A DNA stretch of 64,000 bases from Chryseobacterium vaccae. GTDB lineage: Bacteria; Bacteroidota; Bacteroidia; Flavobacteriales; Weeksellaceae. Shown piece after piece: positions 42,223-50,322 of the stretch. Location: NCBI RefSeq assembly GCF_009602705.1, contig NZ_VSWH01000001.1, positions 4,141,001-4,205,000 on the forward strand, in the 5' to 3' direction. A program made the position numbers and the translations under genes. The notes under the pieces are model-generated. The model was not told where the DNA came from, searched no databases, and saw only the letters and a list, made by a program, of their open reading frames with translations. The first letter of the stretch is position 1; each line of letters begins with the position of its first letter.

Positions 42223-43104
42223 TTAATTATACTTCTTCGTGTTAAATGTATATCCTACTCCCGCAAGAACCTGTCCGAAAACAAAGTCCTGTCTTGCTTT
42301 ATCAGGTTTATTATTTAATGTAGTTTTAATATCCCACATATTAATATATCCTGCTTTGGCTTCTGCTCTGATCATCCAGTTTTTCCAGAAAACCAGGTTA
42401 AGACTGGATCTTAAATCGGCTCCCATACCTGCAACGTGAAAACGGTCACTTCTTTCATTTCCAAAAAGCTTTATATTACTTTTCGGGAACATCACTCCGA
42501 GCCCGGCTCCGTAAGACCATACCAGATCTATATTTTTCTTATGAATAAGGTTTTTATATTTTTCTAAACCTAAATTCTCATAATTAAGTCCATCTGTATG
42601 TTCAAAGGTAAGAAACTGAGAGTCTGATAAGTCCACTTGTCCGTTCTGTACCATTCCTGCATATTTGGGATCTGAAATAGTTCCTGAAAAATCAACCGTC
42701 TGGTTCTGTTTCATTACATATTTCATGTGGTCTATTCCTAAAACAAGAGCCAGATCATCTTTTATAAAATATCCGAGTCTGAAATTATACTGGGTTACAG
42801 TAAACCAGCTTGGATCAATATAAACGATTCCGAACTTGGTAGGTTTATCCCTTGCCTGCACATTATTCAGCTGAAAATCATAACCGTTTCCTGAAAAATG
42901 GATGTCAGAATTACTGAAAGCTCCTCTGTTCCAACCGTAGAAAACGAATACCTGACCTTTTTTGCTCAAAGGTAAAGGCTTTTCTTTCTTTTCAGCTTTA
43001 TATGGAGTTACCTCCAATTTATATTCTTTGTCTAATGTATCTTTTTTAATTTGCCCAAAAGCAAAGCCCGACATCATTAAGCCGACAACTAATAACTTCT
43101 TCAT
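42223..43104 (-). CDS. predicted outer-membrane beta-barrel protein inside nuo operon
   Basis: A 293-residue exported protein with a Sec signal peptide (VGLMMSGFAFGQ). Alternating beta strands with aromatic ends (VFVFYGWNRGAFSN, FRLGYFIKDDLALVLGIDHM, RAEAKAGYINMWDI, VLAGVGYTF) suggest a small barrel of the OmpW or similar fold. It lies 8 nt from nuoF and 44 nt from nuoG on the same strand, so it is part of the nuo transcript. It is not a known complex I subunit. Either a passenger or an envelope protein co-expressed with respiration; I cannot say which. Confidence 0.75.
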   Translation of the reverse strand: MKKLLVVGLMMSGFAFGQIKKDTLDKEYKLEVTPYKAEKKEKPLPLSKKGQVFVFYGWNRGAFSNSDIHFSGNGYDFQLNNVQARDKPTKFGIVYIDPSWFTVTQYNFRLGYFIKDDLALVLGIDHMKYVMKQNQTVDFSGTISDPKYAGMVQNGQVDLSDSQFLTFEHTDGLNYENLGLEKYKNLIHKKNIDLVWSYGAGLGVMFPKSNIKLFGNERSDRFHVAGMGADLRSSLNLVFWKNWMIRAEAKAGYINMWDIKTTLNNKPDKARQDFVFGQVLAGVGYTFNTKKYN

Positions 43105-43112
43105 TTCTTTAG

Positions 43113-44471
43113 CTATGCATTTTTTTCAACAGCCGGGATAGGATCTGCATAATGTGCTAATCCATAGTTTTGTGTCTGAGCCAATTCAGGGTTTTTCACA
43201 TGCCATTCAAATTCGTCTCTGAAGTGACGGATTGCCGCTGCAACCGGCCATGCTGCTGCATCACCTAACGGACATATCGTATTTCCTTCAATTTTTCTCT
43301 GGATATCCCAAAGAAGGTCAATGTCTTCCATTTTTCCTTCTCCTTTTTCTATCTTCTTCAGAATTTTGTGCATCCATCCTGTTCCTTCACGACACGGCGT
43401 ACACTGTCCACAGCTTTCGTGATGATAAAATCTCGCTAACGTCATGGTATGTTCTACCACACACTGGTCTTCATCTAAAACAATAAAACCTCCTGAACCC
43501 ATCATGGTTCCGGTAGCGAAACCACCGTCTGCCAATGACTCGTAGTTCATGTATCTTGGTTCTCCGTTTACCGTTCTCAGTAATAAGTTTGCCGGAACAA
43601 TCGGAACGGAACTTCCTCCCGGGATACAGGCTTTTAATCTTTTCCCGTCTTTAATTCCGCCACAGTATTCATCAGAGTAAATGAACTCTTCTACGGTGAT
43701 CGTCATATCAATTTCATACACTCCCGGTTTGTTGATATTTCCACAGGCAGAAATCAATTTTGTCCCTGTAGATCTTCCTACTCCGATTTTAGCGTATTCA
43801 GCACCTGTAATATCAATAATAGGAACGATAGCTGCAATAGATTCTACGTTGTTCACTACCGTTGGTCTTTCCCAAAGTCCCTTTACAGCCGGGAAAGGAG
43901 GTTTCAGTCTTGGATTTCCTCTTTTTCCTTCAAGGGATTCAAGCAATGCGGTTTCTTCACCACAGATGTAAGCTCCTCCTCCTCTCTGAACGTAGATTTC
44001 AAGATCGAATCCTGTTCCTAAAATATTTTTACCTAAGAATCCTGCTGCTTTGGCTTCTTCAATCGCTTCTTCTAAAATATCAGGAATCCATGAATATTCC
44101 CCACGGATGTAGATATAAGAAACGTTTGAGCCTAAACAGTAAGATGAAATAAGCATTCCTTCAATCAAAAGGTGAGGAAGGAATTCCATCAAATATCTGT
44201 CCTTGAATGTTCCGGGCTCAGATTCATCTGCGTTCACCACAAGGTGTCTTGGAACGCCTTCTGGTTTTGCCAGAAAGCTCCATTTCATTCCTGTTGGGAA
44301 CCCGGCTCCACCACGTCCTCTCAATCCTGAAGTTTTTACTTCTTCAAGAATTTCATCAGGAGTCATTTTCAAGGCCTTTTCAGCTGCTGTGTACCCTCCC
44401 TGCTTACGGTAAGTTTCAAAGTAGCGGATGCCTTCTATATGTGCGTCTTTAAGTAAAAGTTTTTTACTCAT
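43113..44471 (-). CDS. nuoF: NADH-quinone oxidoreductase subunit F
   Basis: A 452-residue peripheral-arm subunit binding NADH, FMN and cluster N3. GLRGRGGAGFPTGMKW and GAYICGEETALLESLEGKRG are the nucleotide and flavin sites, and ESCGQCTPCREGTGWM plus NTICPLGDAAAWP hold the four cluster cysteines. Length is canonical. An 8-nt gap leads into the barrel gene downstream. Confidence 0.95.
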   Translation of the reverse strand: MSKKLLLKDAHIEGIRYFETYRKQGGYTAAEKALKMTPDEILEEVKTSGLRGRGGAGFPTGMKWSFLAKPEGVPRHLVVNADESEPGTFKDRYLMEFLPHLLIEGMLISSYCLGSNVSYIYIRGEYSWIPDILEEAIEEAKAAGFLGKNILGTGFDLEIYVQRGGGAYICGEETALLESLEGKRGNPRLKPPFPAVKGLWERPTVVNNVESIAAIVPIIDITGAEYAKIGVGRSTGTKLISACGNINKPGVYEIDMTITVEEFIYSDEYCGGIKDGKRLKACIPGGSSVPIVPANLLLRTVNGEPRYMNYESLADGGFATGTMMGSGGFIVLDEDQCVVEHTMTLARFYHHESCGQCTPCREGTGWMHKILKKIEKGEGKMEDIDLLWDIQRKIEGNTICPLGDAAAWPVAAAIRHFRDEFEWHVKNPELAQTQNYGLAHYADPIPAVEKNA

Positions 44472-44473
44472 TG

Positions 44474-44569
44474 TTATTTGCTTATTGCAATTGGCTTTTG
44501 GCTTCTTGCATTAATTATTATTAAACGTTAAGTGAATAATTTAAAATCTAAAAATTAGAATTTAAAATT
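44474..44569. repeat. two heptad tracts in the nuoE-nuoF spacer
   Basis: 44474-44515: six words, most of form CNNNTTG or CNNNTGG. 44542-44569: four words of form TARAAWY. The two runs use different words and are not clearly complementary. Confidence 0.7.
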
Positions 44570-44573
44570 TCTA

Positions 44574-45083
44574 TTAGTCTAAAGCAATCTGTCCCTGTCT
44601 GCAAAGATCAAGGATTTCGTCTACTTTTTCTATCGTTAAATTTTCATGAAAGAATTTTCCAAGCTGCAGCATTGGTGCATATCCGCATGCTCCAAGACAT
44701 TCTGCCGGTTTCAGGGTGAACATCCCGTCTTCAGTAGTTTCACCGTCTTTGATGTTCAGTTTGGTTCTGATATGGTCCAGAATTTTTTCGCTTCCACATA
44801 CCATGCAAGGTCCTGTACGGCATACTTCCAATACATATTTTCCTACCGGTTTCATGTTGAACATCGTATAGAAAGTAGCCACTTCATATACTTCAATCGG
44901 CTTGATACTTAGTAATCCGGCAACATAATCCATTACAGGAACGTCCAGCCATCCTCCGAATTCTTTCTGTGCTAAATGCAGAACAGGAAGAAGAGCAGAT
45001 TTTTGTCTTCCTTCAGGATATCTTGCGATAATTTTGTGTACCTGTGCTAAACTTTCCGGTTTAAAAGCTATTGTTTCGCTCAT
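44574..45083 (-). CDS. nuoE: NADH-quinone oxidoreductase subunit E
   Basis: A 169-residue thioredoxin-like subunit with 2Fe-2S cluster N1a. VCRTGPCMVCGS and ECLGACGYAPMLQL carry the four cysteines. HLAQKEFGGWLDVPVMDYVA is the helical entry. It is flanked by heptad tracts on both sides. Confidence 0.95.
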   Translation of the reverse strand: MSETIAFKPESLAQVHKIIARYPEGRQKSALLPVLHLAQKEFGGWLDVPVMDYVAGLLSIKPIEVYEVATFYTMFNMKPVGKYVLEVCRTGPCMVCGSEKILDHIRTKLNIKDGETTEDGMFTLKPAECLGACGYAPMLQLGKFFHENLTIEKVDEILDLCRQGQIALD

Positions 45084-45088
45084 TTTTT

Positions 45089-45186
45089 ATCTAAGATTTC
45101 AGATGTCAGATTTCAGACATCAGATTTTAAATTTATATGTAAAGCTAAGTGTCTAGCATCTGAAAATCAGATATCTGACATCTTAT
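45089..45186. repeat. fourteen phased heptads with inverted halves (nuoD-nuoE spacer)
   Basis: Exactly 98 nt. 45089-45130 is six heptads, four of them NNNTCAG; 45131-45144 is two AT-rich heptads; 45145-45186 is six heptads in which the complementary word CTGA reappears in phase (TCTGAAA, ATCTGAC). The arms can fold into an imperfect stem. Confidence 0.85.
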
Positions 45187-45189
45187 TTT

Positions 45190-46413
45190 TTATGCGTCTA
45201 ATTCTCCCGCAATAATATTCATACTACACATCGTTACAATGGCATCTGAAATTACAGAGCCAGTAATCATTTCAGGATATGCCTGATAGTAGATAAAACA
45301 AGGTCTTCTGAAGTGAAGTCGGTAAGGGCTTCTTCCTCCGTCACTCACTAAATAGAAACCTAACTCTCCGTTTCCACCTTCTACAGCATGGTAAACTTCT
45401 CCTTTTGGTACATCTGTTTCTCCCATGACAATTTTGAAGTGGTAGATCAGTGCTTCCATTTTCTGATATACATCTGCCTTTTCAGGAAGATAGAAGTCCG
45501 GAACGTCTGCGTGGAACGGACCTTCCGGAAGGTTTTCGTATGCTTGTTTGATAATTTTAAGGGATTCCCAGATTTCCTGCTGACGAACCATGAAACGGTC
45601 GTAAGTATCTCCTGAAGTTCCTACAGGAATAATGAAGTCGAAATCTTCGTAGGAAGAATAAGGCTGTGCAACTCTTACATCGTAGTCTACACCTGCTGCA
45701 CGTAGGTTAGGACCTGTGAATCCGTAGCTTAATGCTCTTTCTGCAGAGATCGCTCCGGCACCAATCGTTCTGTCCATAAAAATTCTGTTTCTTTCTAATA
45801 AAGTACAGAATTCTTTAAATCTTGGCGGGAAGGTTTTTAAGAAGTCTTGTAATAACTCATGGAATTTCGGGGTGAAATCTCTTTCAAAACCTCCAATTCT
45901 TCCCATATTGGTGGTCATTCTGGCACCGCAGATCTGTTCGTACATATCGTAGATACGCTCTCTTTCGATGAACATATAGGTAAGACCTGTGATGGCTCCT
46001 GAATCCATTCCGGTTACCCCGTTACAGATCAGGTGGTCGCCGATTCTTGCAAGCTCCATCAGAATAACACGCATATAGTCTACACGTTTAGGAACTTTTA
46101 TACCGATCAGCTTTTCTACTGTCATATGCCATCCTAAGTTGTTAATAGGGGCAGAACAGTAATTCATACGGTCAGTAAGGGTAGTGATCTGAGAATAATT
46201 TCTTCTTTCGGAAATTTTTTCAAAGGCTCTGTGGATGTATCCTACGGTTTGTTCTGCGTGAAGGATTCTTTCACCATCCATGGTAAGGATATTCTGAAAG
46301 ATCCCGTGAGTAGCAGGGTGGGTAGGTCCTAAATTGAGGGTATACAGCTGCCCGTCAATCTGTTCCTTACTTTCGTACTGGTTGAGTATATTAGATAATG
46401 AGTTATCTTTCAT
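45190..46413 (-). CDS. nuoD: NADH-quinone oxidoreductase subunit D
   Basis: A 407-residue 49-kDa subunit of the peripheral arm, lining the quinone pocket. LNLGPTHPATHG with the quinone-binding His, RMNYCSAPINNLGW, and IICGARMTTNMGRIGG-like and GNGELGFYLVSDGG segments are diagnostic. C and D are separate genes, unlike the fused NuoCD of enterobacteria. Confidence 0.95.
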   Translation of the reverse strand: MKDNSLSNILNQYESKEQIDGQLYTLNLGPTHPATHGIFQNILTMDGERILHAEQTVGYIHRAFEKISERRNYSQITTLTDRMNYCSAPINNLGWHMTVEKLIGIKVPKRVDYMRVILMELARIGDHLICNGVTGMDSGAITGLTYMFIERERIYDMYEQICGARMTTNMGRIGGFERDFTPKFHELLQDFLKTFPPRFKEFCTLLERNRIFMDRTIGAGAISAERALSYGFTGPNLRAAGVDYDVRVAQPYSSYEDFDFIIPVGTSGDTYDRFMVRQQEIWESLKIIKQAYENLPEGPFHADVPDFYLPEKADVYQKMEALIYHFKIVMGETDVPKGEVYHAVEGGNGELGFYLVSDGGRSPYRLHFRRPCFIYYQAYPEMITGSVISDAIVTMCSMNIIAGELDA

Positions 46414-46418
46414 AATTT

Positions 46419-46481
46419 AAATGCTTTAGGCTATAGGCTTTAGGCTTTAAGCTTACCGCTTATTGCTTACTGCTTATTGCA
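46419..46481. repeat. nine phased heptads NNNNGCT (nuoC-nuoD spacer)
   Basis: Exactly 63 nt: nine consecutive 7-nt words, the first eight ending GCT and the ninth GCA, drifting from TTAGGCT-like to TATTGCT-like. No inverted partner. Confidence 0.88.
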
Positions 46482-46487
46482 TTATTT

Positions 46488-46982
46488 TTATCTTCCGAAC
46501 ATACTGTCATTCTTATCCGTTCTGGTTCCGTCTTCAAGGCGGTATTCCTTCAGCATCGGATGGTATCCTAGATCTTCCATATTCAGGATTGGTCTCAGGT
46601 CAGGATGTCCTTTAAATTTAATTCCGTAGAAATCGTAAGTTTCTCTTTCCATCCAATTGGCTCCGGCATACAGCTCTACCAATGAATCTACTTCAATATT
46701 TTCTCTTGACATGAAAATTTTCAGACGAAGCCTGAAATTGGTCATCATATTCTGAAGATGATACACCACGCCAATCTCTTTTTCAGGAAATTCAGGATAG
46801 TGGATTCCACAGATATCGGTAAGGAATTTTATTTCTAATGATGAATCTCTCAGGTAATGAACGATTTTTTTGATGTCTTCTTTCTTTACTTCAATCGTCA
46901 ACATTTCATAAGGTTCTGAACTTGAAATTACAGACTCCGGAAATTCTCTAGTGATTGCTTCTAATACAAATTCGTTTGTCAT
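46488..46982 (-). CDS. nuoC: NADH-quinone oxidoreductase subunit C
   Basis: A 164-residue 30-kDa subunit. WMERETYDFYGIKFKGHPDL is the family signature, followed by LRPILNMEDLGYHPMLKEY. A soluble partner of NuoD. A 6-nt gap separates it from nuoB, the only tight spacer without a repeat tract in the peripheral-arm half apart from nuoF and the barrel gene. Confidence 0.95.
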   Translation of the reverse strand: MTNEFVLEAITREFPESVISSSEPYEMLTIEVKKEDIKKIVHYLRDSSLEIKFLTDICGIHYPEFPEKEIGVVYHLQNMMTNFRLRLKIFMSRENIEVDSLVELYAGANWMERETYDFYGIKFKGHPDLRPILNMEDLGYHPMLKEYRLEDGTRTDKNDSMFGR

Positions 46983-46988
46983 TTCCGT

Positions 46989-47549
46989 TTAGTTGCTTAT
47001 GTTGTAAGAATCCAATAATTTCTGATATTCTGGCATATCTCTTCTTCTGATGCTTTCGCTTTCAGCAAGAGCCTGTACCTGCATTACCCCTTCAATGATC
47101 TGCTCCGGTCTTGGAGGACACCCCGGAACATATACGTCTACCGGAATAATCTTATCGATTCCCTGAAGTACAGAGTAACTGTCAAAAATACCGCCGCTGG
47201 AAGCACAGGCTCCAACTGCTACCACCCATTTCGGCTCTGCCATCTGAGTGTAAACTTCTTTTAGGACAGGTCCTAATTTTTTCGATATAGTTCCACAAAC
47301 CATCAGCATGTCTGCCTGTCTTGGTGAGAAAGAGTTTCTTTCCATACCAAATCTTGAAGCATCATATGTTGGGTTCAGGGTAGCCATAAACTCGATACCA
47401 CAACAAGAGGTTGCAAAAGGTAACGGCCAAAGAGAAAACTTTCTTGCCATCCCGATTACACTGCTCAGTTTCGTTGCGAAAAACCCTTCTCCTTCAAATC
47501 CTTCCGGAGCAGGTGCATCTGTTCTTATTACTGGTTTTTTATCTGACAT
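46989..47549 (-). CDS. nuoB: NADH-quinone oxidoreductase subunit B
   Basis: A 186-residue subunit carrying cluster N2, the last electron donor to quinone. LPFATSCCGIEFMA gives the tandem Cys pair, GACASSGGIFDSYS the third Cys, and YVPGCPPRPEQI the fourth. Canonical length. Confidence 0.95.
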   Translation of the reverse strand: MSDKKPVIRTDAPAPEGFEGEGFFATKLSSVIGMARKFSLWPLPFATSCCGIEFMATLNPTYDASRFGMERNSFSPRQADMLMVCGTISKKLGPVLKEVYTQMAEPKWVVAVGACASSGGIFDSYSVLQGIDKIIPVDVYVPGCPPRPEQIIEGVMQVQALAESESIRRRDMPEYQKLLDSYNISN

Positions 47550-47552
47550 TTC

Positions 47553-47636
47553 TTTTAATTTTAGATTTTGAATTATAGATTTTAGATTAAACTTCTGGGA
47601 GTCAATAATCCAAAACTCAAAATTTATAATTCATAA
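47553..47636. repeat. twelve phased heptads with inverted halves (nuoA-nuoB spacer)
   Basis: Exactly 84 nt. 47553-47587 is five heptads, four of form TWTRRAT; two unlike words lie between; 47602-47636 is five heptads ending AA, whose complement gives words like TTTTGAG and TTATGAA. Phase holds throughout. Confidence 0.82.
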
Positions 47637-47643
47637 TTTTTTT

Positions 47644-48015
47644 TTATTTATCCCAATCCAATGCGCCACGCTTCCAGACATAGAAAAATGCCATGAAGAA
47701 AATTGCTACGAAGGTAAGTACGGCCAGGAATCCTTCTAATCCAAATTCTCTGAAATTAACCGCATATGGGTAAAAAAATACGATTTCAATATCGAATAGT
47801 ACGAACAATACCGCAGTCAGGAAGTACTTAATGGAAAACGGTGTTCTTGCGTTTCCTTCCACAGGAACTCCACATTCCCAACTTTGGTTTTTTACAGAAT
47901 TTCCTTTTTTCTGCTTTGGTCCCAGAAAATGTGCTCCAAGCAAAGAAACGGCTACAAATCCTATAGCAACACCCGCTTGAATCAGGATTGGAATATAACT
48001 TTCAGGTAAATTCAT
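47644..48015 (-). CDS. nuoA: NADH-quinone oxidoreductase subunit A
   Basis: A 123-residue membrane subunit with three helices. SWECGVPVEGNARTPFSIKY is the conserved loop with the Cys that reports the active/deactive state, and FVLFDIEIVFFYPYAV the acidic helix. First gene of the nuo operon. Confidence 0.95.
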   Translation of the reverse strand: MNLPESYIPILIQAGVAIGFVAVSLLGAHFLGPKQKKGNSVKNQSWECGVPVEGNARTPFSIKYFLTAVLFVLFDIEIVFFYPYAVNFREFGLEGFLAVLTFVAIFFMAFFYVWKRGALDWDK

Positions 48016-48038
48016 TTTTGCATTATTATCTCAATTTG

Positions 48039-48046
48039 CAAATTTA
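48039..48046 (-). promoter_or_regulatory. -7 box TAaaTTTG for the nuo operon
   Basis: The minus strand reads TAAATTTG 24 nt before the nuoA ATG. No clear TTTG at -33. Confidence 0.5.
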
Positions 48047-48136
48047 GCGAATAAACAAGAAAGCATGAAATTTATCAGCTTAAAAGTCGGTTTAAAATAG
48101 GGAAAAGTGATAATTTAGAATCAATAAAAATAAGAT

Positions 48137-48313
48137 TTATTTCTTCATTTTTTTGAGGAGAGCGTAGGCCATGAACGAGATATATCCGAAAAGAATACTG
48201 GCAAACATTATGTTAACTATAGTATTGGTTCTGTCGTCTTCCAACTGAAAAAAGAAGTTGTAAATAAGAAAGGCTGCAATCAGAACGGCAAAAATAATTA
48301 ACTGTGGTTTCAT
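48137..48313 (-). CDS. small two-helix membrane protein, 58 aa
   Basis: A 58-residue frame just upstream of nuoA. It has two hydrophobic segments (LIIFAVLIAAFLIYNFFF and IMFASILFGYISFMAYALL) separated by an acidic loop (QLEDDRTNT) and a basic end KKMKK. Positive-inside signals and codon use look genuine. The nuoA promoter lies in the 121 nt between it and nuoA, so it may be outside the nuo transcript. No family is recognised. Confidence 0.65.
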   Translation of the reverse strand: MKPQLIIFAVLIAAFLIYNFFFQLEDDRTNTIVNIMFASILFGYISFMAYALLKKMKK

Positions 48314-48372
48314 TAGGTAAAGGTAAGATTTTAATAGCTAACAGAAATAGTTGAGTTATTACTCATAACTGA

Positions 48373-49506
48373 TTACTCATTGCTAATATTCTTTGAATAA
48401 GTTCTTCTTCTTTTATGGTTAACGGGATTGTAGTCCTGCCAAAGGAGCTGAACACTTTTGTTTTCTTCCAGTTCAGGGTTGGTCTCAGCAAAGGCAATTC
48501 CCATACTGGTAAAGCGCACGAAAATTTCTTTGAATATGATGGCTGTTACTCCACGTCTCTGGTAATCCGGATGGATACCAATCAAATAAAAATTAGCACG
48601 GTCGTTTTTCTTTCCTGCCTGCAGAAGATGCCACCATCCGAACGGAAGCAACTTTCCTTTTGCTTTCTGAAGTGCTTTGGAATAAGAAGGCATGGTAATC
48701 GCGAATGAAACAAGTTCATTGTTTTCATCCACTACACAAATGACGTAGTTTTTGTCTATAAAAGGGAAATATTTTTCTTTATAGGTCTGTATCTGTTCTT
48801 CCGAAATAGGGGTATAGGTTGAAAGGTGCTTGTAGGTCTCATCAAGAAGTTTGAACATGGGTTCAACAAAAGGAAGTATTTCCTGTTTCGACTTGAAATT
48901 AAGGACTTTAAGTTTGTATTTCTGGGCAATCAGTCCACTGAATTTCTCTACTTTTTCAGGCAGGGTTTTGGGGAAGTTCATTTCATATTCCACCCATTCC
49001 TTTTCTTTAGTCAATCCCAGATCTTCAAGGTGTTTCGGGTAATATTCGTGATTGTATATTCCGATCATCGTTGCGAGTTTATCAAATCCCATTGTCAGCA
49101 TTCCTGCCTTATCGAGATTGGTAAAACCCATAGGTCCTTCAATCTTGTTAATGTTATTTTCTTTGGCGTAATCTATAGCCTTTTGAATCAAAGCCTTGGA
49201 AACTTCTCTGTCATCAATGAAATCAATCCACCCGAAACGTACTTTACTGATCCCTAGCTCCTGTGCCTCTTTCTGGTTGATGATGACGGCAATTCTTCCG
49301 ACTACCTTATTGTTTTTTAATGCCAGATACTGTTTTGATTTTGAATATTGCAGTGCCGGATTTTCTTTGGCATCCCAGATTTTATATTCCTCATTAACAA
49401 AAGAGGGAACATAGTAAGGGTTGTTTTTGTACAGATCCATCGGAAATCTTACGAACTGCTTGAGCTGGTCATTAGATTTTACTTCAATAATCGAAACTTC
49501 AGACAT
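48373..49506 (-). CDS. GNAT-like N-acetyltransferase, 377 aa
   Basis: A cytosolic two-part protein. The C-terminal half holds NFYLIGIHPDYQRRGVTAII, the acetyl-CoA pyrophosphate loop of GNAT enzymes, and the end VQLLWQDYNPVNHKRRRTY. The N-terminal ~190 residues (FVRFPMDLYKNNPYYVPSF, then EGPMGFTNLDKAGMLTMGFD) form a second GNAT-like module. Proteins of this type are widespread in Bacteroidota without known substrate. A -7 box TAtaTTTG on the minus strand (complement of 49530-49537) precedes it. Confidence 0.75.
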   Translation of the reverse strand: MSEVSIIEVKSNDQLKQFVRFPMDLYKNNPYYVPSFVNEEYKIWDAKENPALQYSKSKQYLALKNNKVVGRIAVIINQKEAQELGISKVRFGWIDFIDDREVSKALIQKAIDYAKENNINKIEGPMGFTNLDKAGMLTMGFDKLATMIGIYNHEYYPKHLEDLGLTKEKEWVEYEMNFPKTLPEKVEKFSGLIAQKYKLKVLNFKSKQEILPFVEPMFKLLDETYKHLSTYTPISEEQIQTYKEKYFPFIDKNYVICVVDENNELVSFAITMPSYSKALQKAKGKLLPFGWWHLLQAGKKNDRANFYLIGIHPDYQRRGVTAIIFKEIFVRFTSMGIAFAETNPELEENKSVQLLWQDYNPVNHKRRRTYSKNISNE

Positions 49507-49611
49507 AGTTTTGTAGGGTAATTAAAGGGCAAATATAAATAATAAAATGTAATACTTTGGCACAGTTTTTACATCAATATGGTTAAATTTTAAACACAAA
49601 ATCTATATAAA

Positions 49612-50322
49612 ATGACGGGTTATTATATCATTATCGGTATTTCAATGCTGGTGAGCTGGTGGGTTTCATCCAGATTGAAATCGAAATTTGAATACTACTC
49701 CAATGTGCATCTTAGAAACGGCCTTTCGGGAAAAGAAGTGGCAGAGAAAATGCTTAGAGATAACGGGATCAATGATGTACAGGTGATCTCTGTTCCGGGC
49801 CAGCTTACGGATCATTATAATCCGGGAGATAAAACAGTCAACCTTTCTGAGGGGGTATATATGCAGAGAAATGCAGCGGCAGCGGCAGTGGCGGCTCATG
49901 AATGTGGTCACGCTGTACAACATGCAGTAGGATATTCTATGTTGAATCTCCGCTCTAAACTGGTTCCTATTGTAAGTATTAGTTCTAATCTGATGCAGTT
50001 TGTGCTTATTGCAGGGATCGCAGTGATGGCGGCAACCAGATCAATTGAAAATCCGAATGGGAATACCACGGTTTTAGCCATTGGGGTAGCGATGTTTGCC
50101 GTAACCACTCTTTTTGCTTTTGTAACACTTCCTGTAGAATATGATGCGAGCAACAGAGCGATGAAGTGGCTTAAAGATACGGGAACTGTAACCCAGGAAG
50201 AGTTTGTGGGAGTTCAGGACAGCCTTAAATGGGCTGCAAGAACATATCTGGTAGCTGCTCTTGGATCATTGGCTCAGTTGTTATACTGGGGATCTATGCT
50301 TCTTGGAAGCCGGAGGGATTAA
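49612..50322 (+). CDS. YugP-like membrane zinc metallopeptidase (PF04298)
   Basis: A 236-residue membrane protein. A first helix is followed by NGLSGKEVAEKMLRDNGI and GDKTVNLSEGVY; AVAAHECGHAVQHAVGY contains the HExxH-type zinc site (His-Glu-Cys-Gly-His). Three further helices follow, and LPVEYDASNRAMKWL is the second conserved motif with the Asp/Glu ligand region. The family's substrates are not known; membrane protein quality control is often suggested. Its last bases overlap the convergent YigZ gene. Confidence 0.9.
   Translation: MTGYYIIIGISMLVSWWVSSRLKSKFEYYSNVHLRNGLSGKEVAEKMLRDNGINDVQVISVPGQLTDHYNPGDKTVNLSEGVYMQRNAAAAAVAAHECGHAVQHAVGYSMLNLRSKLVPIVSISSNLMQFVLIAGIAVMAATRSIENPNGNTTVLAIGVAMFAVTTLFAFVTLPVEYDASNRAMKWLKDTGTVTQEEFVGVQDSLKWAARTYLVAALGSLAQLLYWGSMLLGSRRD

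Noticed and set aside
34528..47636. Heptad tracts as CRISPR arrays
   Set aside because: Unit length is 7 nt with no unique spacers and no cas genes.
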